NCBI GenBank assembly: GCA_964462945.1
Contig: CAYWZW010000014.1
Span: forward strand, 1 to 64,000
DNA from: GCA-020343675 sp964462945
GTDB taxonomy: Bacteria; Planctomycetota; Phycisphaerae; Sedimentisphaerales; Anaerobacaceae
Direction: 5' to 3'
DNA length: 64,000 nt
Positions 18,082-26,371 of this stretch are shown piece by piece. Position 1 is the stretch's first letter; every line of letters starts with the position of its first letter. The notes beneath the pieces are model-generated. The model made no database searches. It was not told where the DNA came from and saw nothing but the letters and a program-made list of their open reading frames with translations. The translations under genes were made by a program, and so were the position numbers.

Positions 18082-21066
18082 CTACTCGGTGATAAGGGAC
18101 GGTTTCTTCAGCAAGCCGTGGATAAGTTCAGCGTCAATGGCGTGCTTCGGGTCAAAAGCGCTGCTCGTCATGTAGCTCAGGAGGCTACGAAGCATCTGCC
18201 GTGCGACGGGCCGTTCGCTAAGGTCGCTGCGAAGGTCCATGCTGCATACAAGCAGCTTGCCCTCGCCTACTCTTGCTTCAAAAACGAGGCCGAGTTTGCG
18301 ATTGGTATTCCAGTCGTCAATCACCTGGACGATAGGGTGCAGCTCCGGCCCGAATCCGTCAAGGACCATAAACCTGGACTTAGTCACCAGGTCCCACCAT
18401 TGCCAGTTGCTGTGAAACTCGGTGGGGAATTCCGCCAGAGCGGGATGTTTCGGATCGCATAGAATCCCCAGAGTATGCGGGGGCTGCTGTCTGGTCCATT
18501 GGGTATTCCAGAAAATCGAGGAGAAGCCGGCCGGGATGTCGCTGTCAATAGAATTCAGCGGCGGCATCAGCAGCACCTTCCCGCCGCGTGCGAGAGCCGC
18601 TCGAACCTGCTCGTCGAGCTGCTCGGCAATGAGTACGTTAGTCCGGGGCTGAATGTCCAGCTTGGCCGGATAAGCCCAGATGTCCCAGTTGTTCGTAAAA
18701 GGAGTCCTCTTCAGCGAGACGATCAGTGAGAGCTTGGCTGGTGCGGCTACGTTTGCAAGCGGAACGTCAATCCTTCCCAGTTGTATGCCGTTGCCCAACG
18801 GGATGGTCATCGCCGGTAGCTGTCCGGCAGTCACCTTGCGGCCGTCGGCGTCGCTGATAGACCAGATAGGAGCGGCATTGCGGATTGGATCAGGGCCGAA
18901 GTGGGCCACTTCAACGTCGGCGGCGAACACTTCATCGGTGGTCCAGGTGCGTTTTTTCATCCGCACCAGAGGGACAGTCTCGCAGCAGTAGCGATGATGC
19001 TCGTGCGGCTCGATGTAGCCTTTGGAGTCCCAGAAGGCATCGAGGATTCCGACCAGCGCTGTTCCCTGGCCGGGAAAGTCGTGAATATCGAGCAGTTGAA
19101 AGCCGCCGAAGCCGGGAGTCCGCAGAGCGGATTCGATCTCCTCTTTATAGAGCAAAGCCTGCAATTTGCCGGAGGCCATCAGGAAATCCTCCGCCTGATC
19201 GAGCATCTGGTGGGCGGCAAGCGAGTCGCGAAAGATTTCGAAATTCCGCGCCCGCAGAACGCCCGTGTATTTTCCGATCTCCTTGAAATTGGGATACACG
19301 CACCACTGTCCGATTTCGTGGCTTACGACAGGGACGTCGTAGTTCCCAATCAAGTCGCGGTAGTCTGTGACCGTTTCGGGCGGATTGGCGTTGAAGCGGC
19401 TCTTGAGGCCCGCTCCCCATTGGTGACCGCGAGGAGCGGGTGTGCTATGATACTGGCTTTCGGGGATGATGGGCCAGCCGGCCGCACTGGTGTAGAGTCT
19501 GCGAGGGTCTTTTTCCTTCCAATAGTTGACCAGATCTCCGAGGAATCTCTTCTGATTGGGACCGCCGGGTTCATTGCCGCAGGCAAGCATGCAAAACGAT
19601 GGGTGATTGCCGTAAGCATTTAGAATCCGGTCGCCCTCGGCATAAATGAATTTGTCAACGGGCGCACCGTTGCCCACTGTCGCCCATGCCGCACATTCGA
19701 TATGGAAGAGAAATCCCAGCCGGTCGGCGGCCTCGAATGCCGCTTCCGGCGGGCACCAGGAATGGAAGCGGATATGATTGAGGCCGTGGGCCTTGGCAAT
19801 TCGCAGGATCCGCAGCCATGCCTCGACATCCATGGATGGATATCCCGTGAGCGGAAAAATGCAGCACTCCAACGTCCCTCGCAGGAAAGTCAGGCGGTCG
19901 TTAATCGTAAATTGCGTCCCTCGCGTGCCGACCCGGTGCATGCCGAACGTGACCGTCTTCTCGTCCCGGAACGGCGGGGTGGCAGCCTCAAGCGCAGCTT
20001 GGGGATGGCCACCCTTAGAGGAAACATCCCCAAAGGCTTCGCCTTTGAGGCTGCCACCCGCAGCGGCCCTCAGTGAAACCGTCAGGTCATACAGTGCCGC
20101 AGAGAACTCGTCCCACAGTTGCACATCGTTGCCCATCACATAGTCAACTTCGACAATGGTCTGTGGTTCTGACGTCGTGAATTCCACGCTTTTTTCGGCA
20201 GGAATGTGGCGCCGCTTTGTGTTCCAGCTCTTGGCTCGGATCTTGAGCGTTCCGCCGGCAGGCCGGTTCGCGGCATTGCCGATAGTGACAAGCAGCTTCG
20301 CCGATTGGTTCTGCACGTCGGGATAAACCTGTATATCGCTGACCCATACCCGGTCAGTCGCTTGCAGCTTGATCCTGCCGACTACGCCGTTCCAGTTTGT
20401 CTGGGTATGGTCGCTGACGGAGTGGGCGTTGGTTCCAACGTCATATTTCATCGAATTGTCCACGCGAACAGTCAGCAGGTGTTTGCCGGGTGTCATCAGA
20501 TCGTTCAGGTCATACAGTTGAGGCGTACACAGACTGTCCTGCACGCCGACACCGGTCCCGTCCACCCAGACCTTTGTTTCCCAGTGGCAACGCTCCAGAA
20601 ACAGGACGATTCGCTTGCCCCTCCAGTTTTTCGGTATATCAACCTGTCTCTGATACCAGGCGGGCCCGACGTAGTGTTTTACGGGCGTCAGCCAGAAGGG
20701 AATTTTCACGGAGTCCGGCTGCCCGTATTTCTCGTACCTGGCTTCGGTGAACCAGGACTGGTCCACAATCTGGCCGGTCCACTTCGTATCGACGCAGACA
20801 TCGTCGCCATAGCCGTTCTCGACCGTTGAGCCCGGCAGCTTGATGCGGTCGGTCGGCTTGCCGTTGTACCATTTCTGCTGTTCACCGACGTTGTCGTGAT
20901 CCAATCTGAGGAGCCACTGACCCGCCAAAGAAATCGTCTCTTGTTCTATGCCCAGCCCCGCAGTCATGGCGACTCTTGAATCTGCCGTCTTCTGACAACA
21001 GAGACATGCAGCCATAGCGACACCCGTGGCTATTGTCAGTATTGGTTTGATAATTTCACACTTCAA
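18082..21066 (-). CDS. Glycoside hydrolase family 2 enzyme
   Basis: The 994-residue protein has a signal peptide with a lipobox-like MAAC, a GH2 sugar-binding jelly roll (GSTVENGYGDD, WYQRQVDIPKNWRGKRI), an Ig-like domain and a TIM barrel. The acid/base glutamate is in CGNEPGG (about Glu499) and the nucleophile in SHEIGQW (about Glu584). A C-terminal extension resembles a glutamine-amidotransferase-like or beta-sandwich region without a clear family. Typical substrates of the family are beta-galactosides, glucuronides or mannosides; specificity cannot be set here. Residues about 336-363 are encoded by an 83-bp palindromic element, an in-frame insertion absent from ordinary GH2 proteins. It is in an operon with the MFS porter. 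Confidence 0.92.
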   Translation of the reverse strand: MKCEIIKPILTIATGVAMAACLCCQKTADSRVAMTAGLGIEQETISLAGQWLLRLDHDNVGEQQKWYNGKPTDRIKLPGSTVENGYGDDVCVDTKWTGQIVDQSWFTEARYEKYGQPDSVKIPFWLTPVKHYVGPAWYQRQVDIPKNWRGKRIVLFLERCHWETKVWVDGTGVGVQDSLCTPQLYDLNDLMTPGKHLLTVRVDNSMKYDVGTNAHSVSDHTQTNWNGVVGRIKLQATDRVWVSDIQVYPDVQNQSAKLLVTIGNAANRPAGGTLKIRAKSWNTKRRHIPAEKSVEFTTSEPQTIVEVDYVMGNDVQLWDEFSAALYDLTVSLRAAAGGSLKGEAFGDVSSKGGHPQAALEAATPPFRDEKTVTFGMHRVGTRGTQFTINDRLTFLRGTLECCIFPLTGYPSMDVEAWLRILRIAKAHGLNHIRFHSWCPPEAAFEAADRLGFLFHIECAAWATVGNGAPVDKFIYAEGDRILNAYGNHPSFCMLACGNEPGGPNQKRFLGDLVNYWKEKDPRRLYTSAAGWPIIPESQYHSTPAPRGHQWGAGLKSRFNANPPETVTDYRDLIGNYDVPVVSHEIGQWCVYPNFKEIGKYTGVLRARNFEIFRDSLAAHQMLDQAEDFLMASGKLQALLYKEEIESALRTPGFGGFQLLDIHDFPGQGTALVGILDAFWDSKGYIEPHEHHRYCCETVPLVRMKKRTWTTDEVFAADVEVAHFGPDPIRNAAPIWSISDADGRKVTAGQLPAMTIPLGNGIQLGRIDVPLANVAAPAKLSLIVSLKRTPFTNNWDIWAYPAKLDIQPRTNVLIAEQLDEQVRAALARGGKVLLMPPLNSIDSDIPAGFSSIFWNTQWTRQQPPHTLGILCDPKHPALAEFPTEFHSNWQWWDLVTKSRFMVLDGFGPELHPIVQVIDDWNTNRKLGLVFEARVGEGKLLVCSMDLRSDLSERPVARQMLRSLLSYMTSSAFDPKHAIDAELIHGLLKKPSLITE
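19977..20059. repeat. 83-bp palindromic element, copy 1, inside GH2 gene
   Basis: The ends GGGTGGCAGCCTCAA and TTGAGGCTGCCACCC form a perfect 15-bp inverted repeat. Inside are two further hairpins (CCTCAAGC/GCTTGGGG and CCCCAAAGGC/GCCTTTGAGG, with wobble pairs), so the unit can fold as a stem with two arms. A second 83-bp copy lies at 24479-24561. Here it is read through in frame by the GH2 gene on the minus strand, adding a Gly/Ala-rich segment (GGSLKGEAFGDVSSKGG and onward). Confidence 0.85.
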
Positions 21067-21160
21067 TTTCGGTTACCTCCGTCGAAAGGCCGACAAGAGC
21101 ATTTACAGCGTTTCCTTTTTGAATTTGTGGCGGCCGTATCAGCTCGTCGGGGTCAATAAT

Positions 21161-21345
21161 TCAGGCTCTCATGTACAAGCCGCCGTTGACGGCGATGTAT
21201 TCGCCGGTGATAAAACTCGCCGCCTCGCTTGCTAAGAACAATACAGCCTTGGCCACATCTTCGGCGGTGCCGTTCCTGCCGCTGAGGTCTTCGCAGATCA
21301 TTTGGGCCTTCCTCTGCTTACGGCGTGTACCTCTCAATGACCGAA
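21161..21345 (-). pseudogene. C-terminal remnant of an SDR oxidoreductase
   Basis: Reading the minus strand to the TGA at 21161-21163 gives an SDR C terminus: EDLSGRNGTAEDVAKAVLFL, then ASEAASFITGEYIAVNGG and LYMRA. This is the classic GRxGxxEDVAxAVLFLAS...ITG...VxGG signature of short-chain dehydrogenases. Upstream of about 21345 the frame runs into AT-rich sequence and a stop (near 21360), so the Rossmann fold and catalytic Tyr-x-x-x-Lys are missing. It is a 5'-deleted gene fragment between the GH2 gene and trxA. Confidence 0.8.
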
Positions 21346-21393
21346 TTTGGAATTCAGACTTTTGAACTTTGAATTCTCAATTCTCCATTCCGC

Positions 21394-21720
21394 TCAAAGT
21401 AACTCATCGATGGCTTCAGCGAGGTTCTTCTTGCTGGTCAGCCCCACCCATTTTTTCTGGACCTGGCCATCTTTGAACAGGATGAGGGTGGGTATCGCAC
21501 TGATGCCGAACTCCATCGCGCTGTCGCGCGCATCATCGGTATTGAGCTTGCAGATTTTGGCCTTGCCTTTGTATTCGTCGGCAATTTCCTGGACGACGGG
21601 AGCGATCATCTTGCACGGTCCGCACCAGGGCGCCCAGAAATCGACGAGCACAGGCACATCGGAATTGTGAACCGTTTTATCAAAAGTAGCGTCGTTCAGC
21701 TCAATCACACTACCAGCCAT
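21394..21720 (-). CDS. trxA: Thioredoxin
   Basis: The 108-residue protein is a classic thioredoxin: FWAPWCGPCKMIAP with the redox pair Cys33/Cys36, the cis-proline in ISAIPTLILFKDG, and a short C-terminal helix. It reduces cytoplasmic disulfides and is recycled by the thioredoxin reductase encoded upstream on the same strand. The start at 21720 has an AAAGGA box 8 bases upstream; an in-frame ATG at 21741 lies before that box and is rejected. Confidence 0.96.
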   Translation of the reverse strand: MAGSVIELNDATFDKTVHNSDVPVLVDFWAPWCGPCKMIAPVVQEIADEYKGKAKICKLNTDDARDSAMEFGISAIPTLILFKDGQVQKKWVGLTSKKNLAEAIDELL

Positions 21721-21736
21721 TATTCTTATCCTTTCA

Positions 21737-21875
21737 ACCACGAATTAGCGAATTAGTTGATTAGTGAATTGGTGAATTAGTTCAATAGTTAATTGGGGCG
21801 CTGCACTCTGTCGCCATAGCTTTGGAGCGTCGGCGACTGGTCCTAATCTCTAATTCTCTCATTCACTAATTCATT
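21737..21875. repeat. Degenerate GAATTAG repeats between trxA and trxB
   Basis: Imperfect copies of GAATTAGTGAATTAG run across 21740-21790, and the complementary form CTAATTCTCTCATTCACTAATTCATTCC lies at about 21848-21875 (quoted only in outline), so the two AT-rich blocks form a loose inverted repeat around 55 bases. No gene is present. The rest of the gap up to 21997 contains CAATTGTCAATTGCCAAT-like repeats and the end of trxB. Confidence 0.55.
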
Positions 21876-21997
21876 CCTTTGCTGTCGGCCATCCTAAGTT
21901 GTCAATCGTCAATTGTCAATTGCCAATTTATTCGGGCGTCGTTCTCATCATCCCCCCGGGCAGGCAGGTTGCTGACCGGCCCCGCCACGGCAACGGC

Positions 21998-22966
21998 CTA
22001 CGCCGTGACGAGCTCGTTCCACCAGTGGGGGTCTCTGAAATACTGCTTGAGCATCATCGCCGCGACGACGCCGTCGCCGACGGCTGTGGCTAATTGCATG
22101 GCCGCTCCTATTCTGCAATCGCCCGCCACAAAGACGCCGGGGACGCTCGTGCGAAGATAAGCGCAGTCGCACTTGATAAATCCCCTATCCGTCAGTCCCA
22201 CAAAACCTTTCAGAAAGCCGGTATTCGGCTCCATGCCGACGAATACGAACACACCGTCGCATGGATAATCCTCTTCTTGGCCGGCTTTGACGTTTTTCAG
22301 CTTGATCGATTGGACCTTGCCTTGACCCCGGATGGCGGTGGCGACGGTGCTGTATTTGATGGTCAGGTTTGAATTCGGCTCGTTGGCCTTTTCCAGAAGC
22401 TCCTCGACGAGAATCTTGGATGCTCGAAATTCGTCCCTGCGGTGTATCATCGTAACATTCTGGGCGAATTTGGTCAGATGGAGTGTTTCTTCGACGGCCG
22501 TATTGCCCCCGCCGACGGCGACGACGTGCTTTCCCTTGAAAAACGGAGCATCGCAGGTTCCGCAATAGCTGACCCCTGAGCCGCGGAACTGGTCTTCGCC
22601 GGGGATGCCGAGCTTTCGATAGTCGCTGCCGGGGGCCAAAATGACGGTTCTTGCAGTGAATTTGTCCTTGTCGCAGTACACGGCGATATTGCTATCCTTG
22701 AGCTTCTCCAGGCTGGTTACTTCGCAGCCGGTCTTTATCTCGGCGCCGAAGTTTTCGACCTGCTTTTGCATTCGTTCAATCAGGCCCGGCCCGTCGATGC
22801 GCTCGATGCCGGGATAATTCTCTATCCTGTCTGTGGTGCTAATCTGCCCGCCCGGCATGAATTTCTCGAGAATCAGCGTCTTGAGCCTGTCGCGGGCGGT
22901 ATAAAGAGCCGCCCCCAGCCCCGCCGGCCCTGCACCAACGATAATGCAATCATAAATTTCAGACAT
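21998..22966 (-). CDS. trxB: Thioredoxin reductase
   Basis: This FAD/NADPH flavoenzyme reduces thioredoxin. The 322-residue protein has the FAD-binding DCIIVGAGPAGLGAALY, the redox CGTC pair in SYCGTCDAPFFKG (CATC in E. coli), the NADPH-binding VVAVGGGNTAVEE, and the C-terminal VPGVFVAGDCRIG segment. The start has an AAGGA box 8 bases upstream. trxA lies about 280 bases downstream on the same strand, so the pair forms the thioredoxin system, though the repeat-rich gap suggests separate transcripts. Confidence 0.96.
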   Translation of the reverse strand: MSEIYDCIIVGAGPAGLGAALYTARDRLKTLILEKFMPGGQISTTDRIENYPGIERIDGPGLIERMQKQVENFGAEIKTGCEVTSLEKLKDSNIAVYCDKDKFTARTVILAPGSDYRKLGIPGEDQFRGSGVSYCGTCDAPFFKGKHVVAVGGGNTAVEETLHLTKFAQNVTMIHRRDEFRASKILVEELLEKANEPNSNLTIKYSTVATAIRGQGKVQSIKLKNVKAGQEEDYPCDGVFVFVGMEPNTGFLKGFVGLTDRGFIKCDCAYLRTSVPGVFVAGDCRIGAAMQLATAVGDGVVAAMMLKQYFRDPHWWNELVTA

Positions 22967-23019
22967 GACAAGTATCCTTCATCAAATCCTTGGTATCCAA
23001 GAGGAAGAAAGCTTTGGTA

Positions 23020-24357
23020 TCACTCAGGGGATGGTGGCTTGCCCCCATTTTTCACATCCGCTGCACTCTCTTCGGCCTCTGGTGCCTGAATCATCCTTGT
23101 TGTCTTCTCTACGGGCTCCAACGTGTCAATCTCATTTCCCGATGCTGCACCAAGCTCCCGAAATTTGCGGGCAGTTACCAGCACTCGTTTTTCCAGTGAG
23201 CCGATAGCTTTATTATATGCCTCGGTAGCTCGATCTAAGTTTGTCCCGACAGCGCTAAAATACTCCGTTAGCGTACAGATTCGATCGTATAGCTCCTTCC
23301 CTGTATTGCTGATTTCCTGCGCATTTTTGGCGATCTGTTCCTGCTGCCACCCATACGCTACCGCGTGCAGCAGCGCTATCAAAGTGGTTGGCGTCGCCAA
23401 TATCACACGATTATCGACGCCGAGTTCAATCAAACTGGGATCTTGTTCGAGGGCGGCGCTGAAAAACATCTCGCCGGGCAAGAACATGACAACAAATTCC
23501 GGAGCCGGCTGGAATTGCTCCCAGTAGCCCTTAGCTCCCAGGTTTCGAATGTGTGTTCGGACCAGACCGGCATGTTTACTTAATTTCTCCGCGCGCAATT
23601 GCTCATCCGGGATCTCCAGTGATTCCAGATAACTCTCGAGAGGCGCCTTCGAATCCACGACCACGGTTCTGTTACCGGGCAATCTAATAATCATATCCGG
23701 CCGAGTGCGCCCGGTATCGGACTGGGCGCTCTCCTGCTCGAAGAAGTCACAGTGTTTTACCATGCCTGCAATTTCAACCACTCGGCGCAACTGCATTTCA
23801 CCCCACCGGCCCCGGACCGTAGGTTTCTTCAGGGCACTCACCAGATTGGCGGTTTCCTTCTTGAGTTGTGTCTCCGAGGAGAGCAGTGATTGGATTCTCT
23901 CACTTACTCCAGAGTGGTCTTTTCCGATCTGCCGCAGTGCCTCGTCAACGTTCTTGAGAGACTCTTTGAGCGGTTTAACCAGCTCATCAACCGCCTGCCT
24001 GCGTTTTTCGAGGTCTCCTTTGGCCCCTTCCTGGAATTTCTCGAGGTTAGTCCTGGCCAACTCCAGGAATTGCGCATTGTTACTTTTCAACGCATCCGCG
24101 GACAAAGCCTTGAATTCATTGGACAGTTTCTCCCGGGCTTCGGTCCACGAGGCGATTTTCTCTTCGGCGGTCTTCTGCTGCTCGTTGAGCCTGGCAAGTT
24201 CGACCGTCAATTTGGTGCATTCCTCCCGGAGTTGGGAGGTTTGTTCGTCCTTTTGGCGTATGGCTATCTCCAGCCGTTTAGTCTCGCTCTGCCTCAGGAA
24301 GAATATGAGAGCACCGCCACAAATCAGGCCAATTGCAAAGGCCAAGACAAATTCCAT
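23020..24357 (-). CDS. rmuC: DNA recombination protein RmuC
   Basis: The 445-residue protein begins with one membrane helix (MEFVLAFAIGLICGGALIFF), then a long coiled coil (about residues 25-190) and the RmuC nuclease-like domain with VRGRWGEMQLRRVVEIAGM, RPDMIIRLPGNRTVVVDSKAPLE (core RPDMII and VDSKAPL) and FLPGEMFFSAAL. RmuC limits inversion of short inverted repeats, which is of interest in a genome rich in palindromes. The start at 24357 follows a GAGG box; the longer frame to 24468 has no support and runs into the 83-bp element region. Confidence 0.92.
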   Translation of the reverse strand: MEFVLAFAIGLICGGALIFFLRQSETKRLEIAIRQKDEQTSQLREECTKLTVELARLNEQQKTAEEKIASWTEAREKLSNEFKALSADALKSNNAQFLELARTNLEKFQEGAKGDLEKRRQAVDELVKPLKESLKNVDEALRQIGKDHSGVSERIQSLLSSETQLKKETANLVSALKKPTVRGRWGEMQLRRVVEIAGMVKHCDFFEQESAQSDTGRTRPDMIIRLPGNRTVVVDSKAPLESYLESLEIPDEQLRAEKLSKHAGLVRTHIRNLGAKGYWEQFQPAPEFVVMFLPGEMFFSAALEQDPSLIELGVDNRVILATPTTLIALLHAVAYGWQQEQIAKNAQEISNTGKELYDRICTLTEYFSAVGTNLDRATEAYNKAIGSLEKRVLVTARKFRELGAASGNEIDTLEPVEKTTRMIQAPEAEESAADVKNGGKPPSPE

Positions 24358-24478
24358 AATTTCAACCTCAAGGTTTCGCGTTCCAGAAGAATCGCTGTGA
24401 TTATAGACTGGGGCAGCCCATTCGTCAAAGACCAAAGCCGGCTGGTGCTGCAAATGGATGATTGACAATGTGACGAAC

Positions 24479-24561
24479 GGGTGGCATCCTCAAGCGTAGC
24501 TTGGGGATGGTTGCTGGGGTATTTGCCATCGCCAAAACCTACGGCTTTGAGGCTGCCGCCC
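24479..24561. repeat. 83-bp palindromic element, copy 2, upstream of HAD gene
   Basis: It has the same length and structure as the copy at 19977-20059, with ends GGGTGGCATCCTCAA and TTGAGGCTGCCGCCC. The outer arms match copy 1 at nearly every base, while the centre differs but keeps pairing potential. It ends four bases before the ATG of the HAD gene, so it would form part of that gene's leader and cover its ribosome-binding region. Confidence 0.85.
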
Positions 24562-24565
24562 AAAG

Positions 24566-25210
24566 ATGAAAAAAATAGAATCTGTCATATTCGACTGGGG
24601 AGGGGTGCTGATAAATGACCCAAGGCCGGGGCTTTTGCGATACTGCGCCGATGCCTTCGGCGTACCGCTGGAGCAATATACGCCGGTGCATGATTCATTT
24701 CTGGACGGGTTCGGAAAAGGCCTGATCAGCGAGGAGGAGTTCTGGCAAGGAATAAGCCGAAAGCTCGGCAAGCCCGCCAGGTGTAAGGCGGGCAAGCCGG
24801 CCCCGAAGGTGCCGTCGCTGTGGTCGCGGGCCTTCCGGTCTGCGTATATGCCGCGACCTGAAGTGTTCTGTCTGGCTTCCTGGCTGCATGACAAAGGTTA
24901 CAAAACAGCGCTCTTGTCCAACACAGAACTTCCGGCGGTAGAGTTCTTTCACGAGCTGGATTATGATATGTTTGACGTGCTTGTTTTCTCGTGCGAAGAG
25001 GGTGTGGCGAAGCCTGAACGAAGGATTTATGAGATTACACTTGAGAGGCTTGGTTCGAAGGCCCCGCGGTCCGTATTCATTGATGACAGGCAGGATTACA
25101 TCCGGGGAGCAAGAGAAGGGGGGCTCAATACGATTCTTTTCAAGGACATCGACCAGATGAAGCGCGAATTGGCCGGGCTCGGAGTGGAGCAAGGTAAAGC
25201 GAATGGGTGA
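24566..25210 (+). CDS. HAD-superfamily phosphatase (subfamily IA type)
   Basis: The 214-residue protein starts VIFDWGGVLIND, a HAD motif I in which the second aspartate is replaced by glycine as in the FDxGGVL branch. Motif II is ALLSNTE, the lysine lies in GVAKPERRIYE, and motif IV is VFIDDRQDYIRGA. It probably removes phosphate from a small metabolite. Residues about 69-77 (KPARCKAGKPAP) come from a small palindrome in the DNA. No ribosome-binding site is seen because an 83-bp palindromic element abuts the start. The next gene begins three bases after its stop. Confidence 0.85.
   Translation: MKKIESVIFDWGGVLINDPRPGLLRYCADAFGVPLEQYTPVHDSFLDGFGKGLISEEEFWQGISRKLGKPARCKAGKPAPKVPSLWSRAFRSAYMPRPEVFCLASWLHDKGYKTALLSNTELPAVEFFHELDYDMFDVLVFSCEEGVAKPERRIYEITLERLGSKAPRSVFIDDRQDYIRGAREGGLNTILFKDIDQMKRELAGLGVEQGKANG
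24772..24793. repeat. Short palindrome within the HAD gene
   Basis: GCCCGCC, eight bases AGGTGTAA, then GGCGGGC make a 7-bp perfect stem inside the coding sequence. It encodes an extra basic, proline-containing loop. A related palindrome with GTAAGGCGG in the same position relative to the stem is found at 50608-50653. Confidence 0.6.
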
Positions 25211-25213
25211 CTT

Positions 25214-26086
25214 ATGAGGTTAGTGGAGGCATTGAAGAATCGAGATGTTATCCTGCTCGACGGCGCTATGGGCACCGAATTGGACAAGCGCGGCCTGATG
25301 TCCCGCGGCCGGACCAATCTTGATGCCCCGGAGGCTGTGCTGGCGATACATGAACAATACATCCAATGCGGGTGCCACGCTTTGACCGCAAATACCCTGA
25401 CGATGAACCGCATCTACATCGAGACGCACAACGTCGGCGTTTCGGTGCGCGATGTGAACAAGGCCGGGGCGGAGCTCGCAAGGCAGGCCGCCGGCGCCGA
25501 CCGATACGTGCTCGGCGACATAAGCTCGACCGGCCAACTGCTCGAACCTTACGGAACGTATAAAGAATCACAGTTCTACGACGCGTTCAGGGAGCAGGCT
25601 GAAATTTTGGCGGCCTCCGGCGTCGATGGATTTATTATCGAAACCATGTTCGACCTGCGTGAGGTCGTGTGTGCCGTGCGGGCGTGTAAGGATAACGTCT
25701 CGCTTCCCGTGTTGGTCTCGATGGCGTTCACCACCGAGGAAAAAGGCGGCAGGACGATGATGGGCAACTCCGCGGAACAATGCGCCGGCGGCCTTACGGA
25801 GGCCGGGGCGGACGCGGTCGGCGCCAATTGCGGCGACCTTGACCCGGCTCAAATGGCGGTGGTCGTTTCTCTGCTCAGGTCGGCAACGTCACTGCCTGTC
25901 TTAGCGCAGCCCAACGCGGGTAAGCCCAAGTTGGTTGGAGATAAAACCGTATTTGAAATGACCCCGGCGTCTTTTGCGGCGGGGATTGGCGAGTGCCTGC
26001 GTGCCGGCGCACGATTCGTAGGCGGCTGCTGCGGAACAACTCCCGAGCACATTCGTGCTGTGGCCGAAATACTGAAGAAGAAATAG
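25214..26086 (+). CDS. Homocysteine S-methyltransferase family protein
   Basis: The 290-residue protein matches the Pfam S-methyl_trans barrel: LLDGAMGTELDKRG, TANTLTMNRIYIE, VGANCGDLDP, and the zinc-binding C-terminal FVGGCCGTTPEHIRA whose two cysteines, together with the cysteine in GANCG, hold the catalytic zinc. Such proteins move a methyl group to homocysteine from a donor such as betaine, S-methylmethionine or methylfolate (as the N-terminal module of MetH). As a stand-alone barrel its donor is unknown. It follows the HAD gene after three bases and is probably translated from the same message. Confidence 0.88.
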   Translation: MRLVEALKNRDVILLDGAMGTELDKRGLMSRGRTNLDAPEAVLAIHEQYIQCGCHALTANTLTMNRIYIETHNVGVSVRDVNKAGAELARQAAGADRYVLGDISSTGQLLEPYGTYKESQFYDAFREQAEILAASGVDGFIIETMFDLREVVCAVRACKDNVSLPVLVSMAFTTEEKGGRTMMGNSAEQCAGGLTEAGADAVGANCGDLDPAQMAVVVSLLRSATSLPVLAQPNAGKPKLVGDKTVFEMTPASFAAGIGECLRAGARFVGGCCGTTPEHIRAVAEILKKK

Positions 26087-26138
26087 AGAACCCTGGATGC
26101 TGCCACTGTAATTATGGCAAACGCCCATTTCTGCCTCT

Positions 26139-26227
26139 TACTGAACTTTTGCAAAATTGAAGTTAGGCATACTTTTGGAAAGAAAAAATCTTCTCTTTCG
26201 ATTTTTTCTTTCTAAAACACGCCGCCA
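26139..26227. mobile_element. Truncated MITE-like element, left part
   Basis: About 88 bases match the left part of the intact element at 34987-35172: the terminal segment (one G to A difference), then the internal hairpin GAAAGAAAAAATC/GATTTTTTCTTTC and TAAAAYACGMCGC. The right terminal repeat is absent. It lies 53 bases after the homocysteine methyltransferase gene, where its A/T-rich hairpin could also end transcription. Confidence 0.75.
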
Positions 26228-26259
26228 TAGAGAAACTCGGTACGTAACTGTTTTTCTGC

Positions 26260-26321
26260 ATTTTTGCCGCGTTTTCCTGAAAGCTGCAATAAATCCTTCT
26301 CTTGAACCCGTCTATTTCTCC
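26260..26321 (+). repeat. Conserved leader-like motif, copy 1
   Basis: The core GCAATAAATCCTTCTCTTGA followed by ACCCGTCT and a T/C-rich end resembles sequences at 27181-27243 and 30611-30683. This copy lies just upstream of the first O-methyltransferase gene and next to the truncated MITE. It may be a duplicated promoter/leader or part of a mobile repeat. Confidence 0.45.
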
Positions 26322-26371
26322 CAAAGAACAAGCATCAGGGAAATAGTTTCTGATTTCGAAAGGAGCACAAA

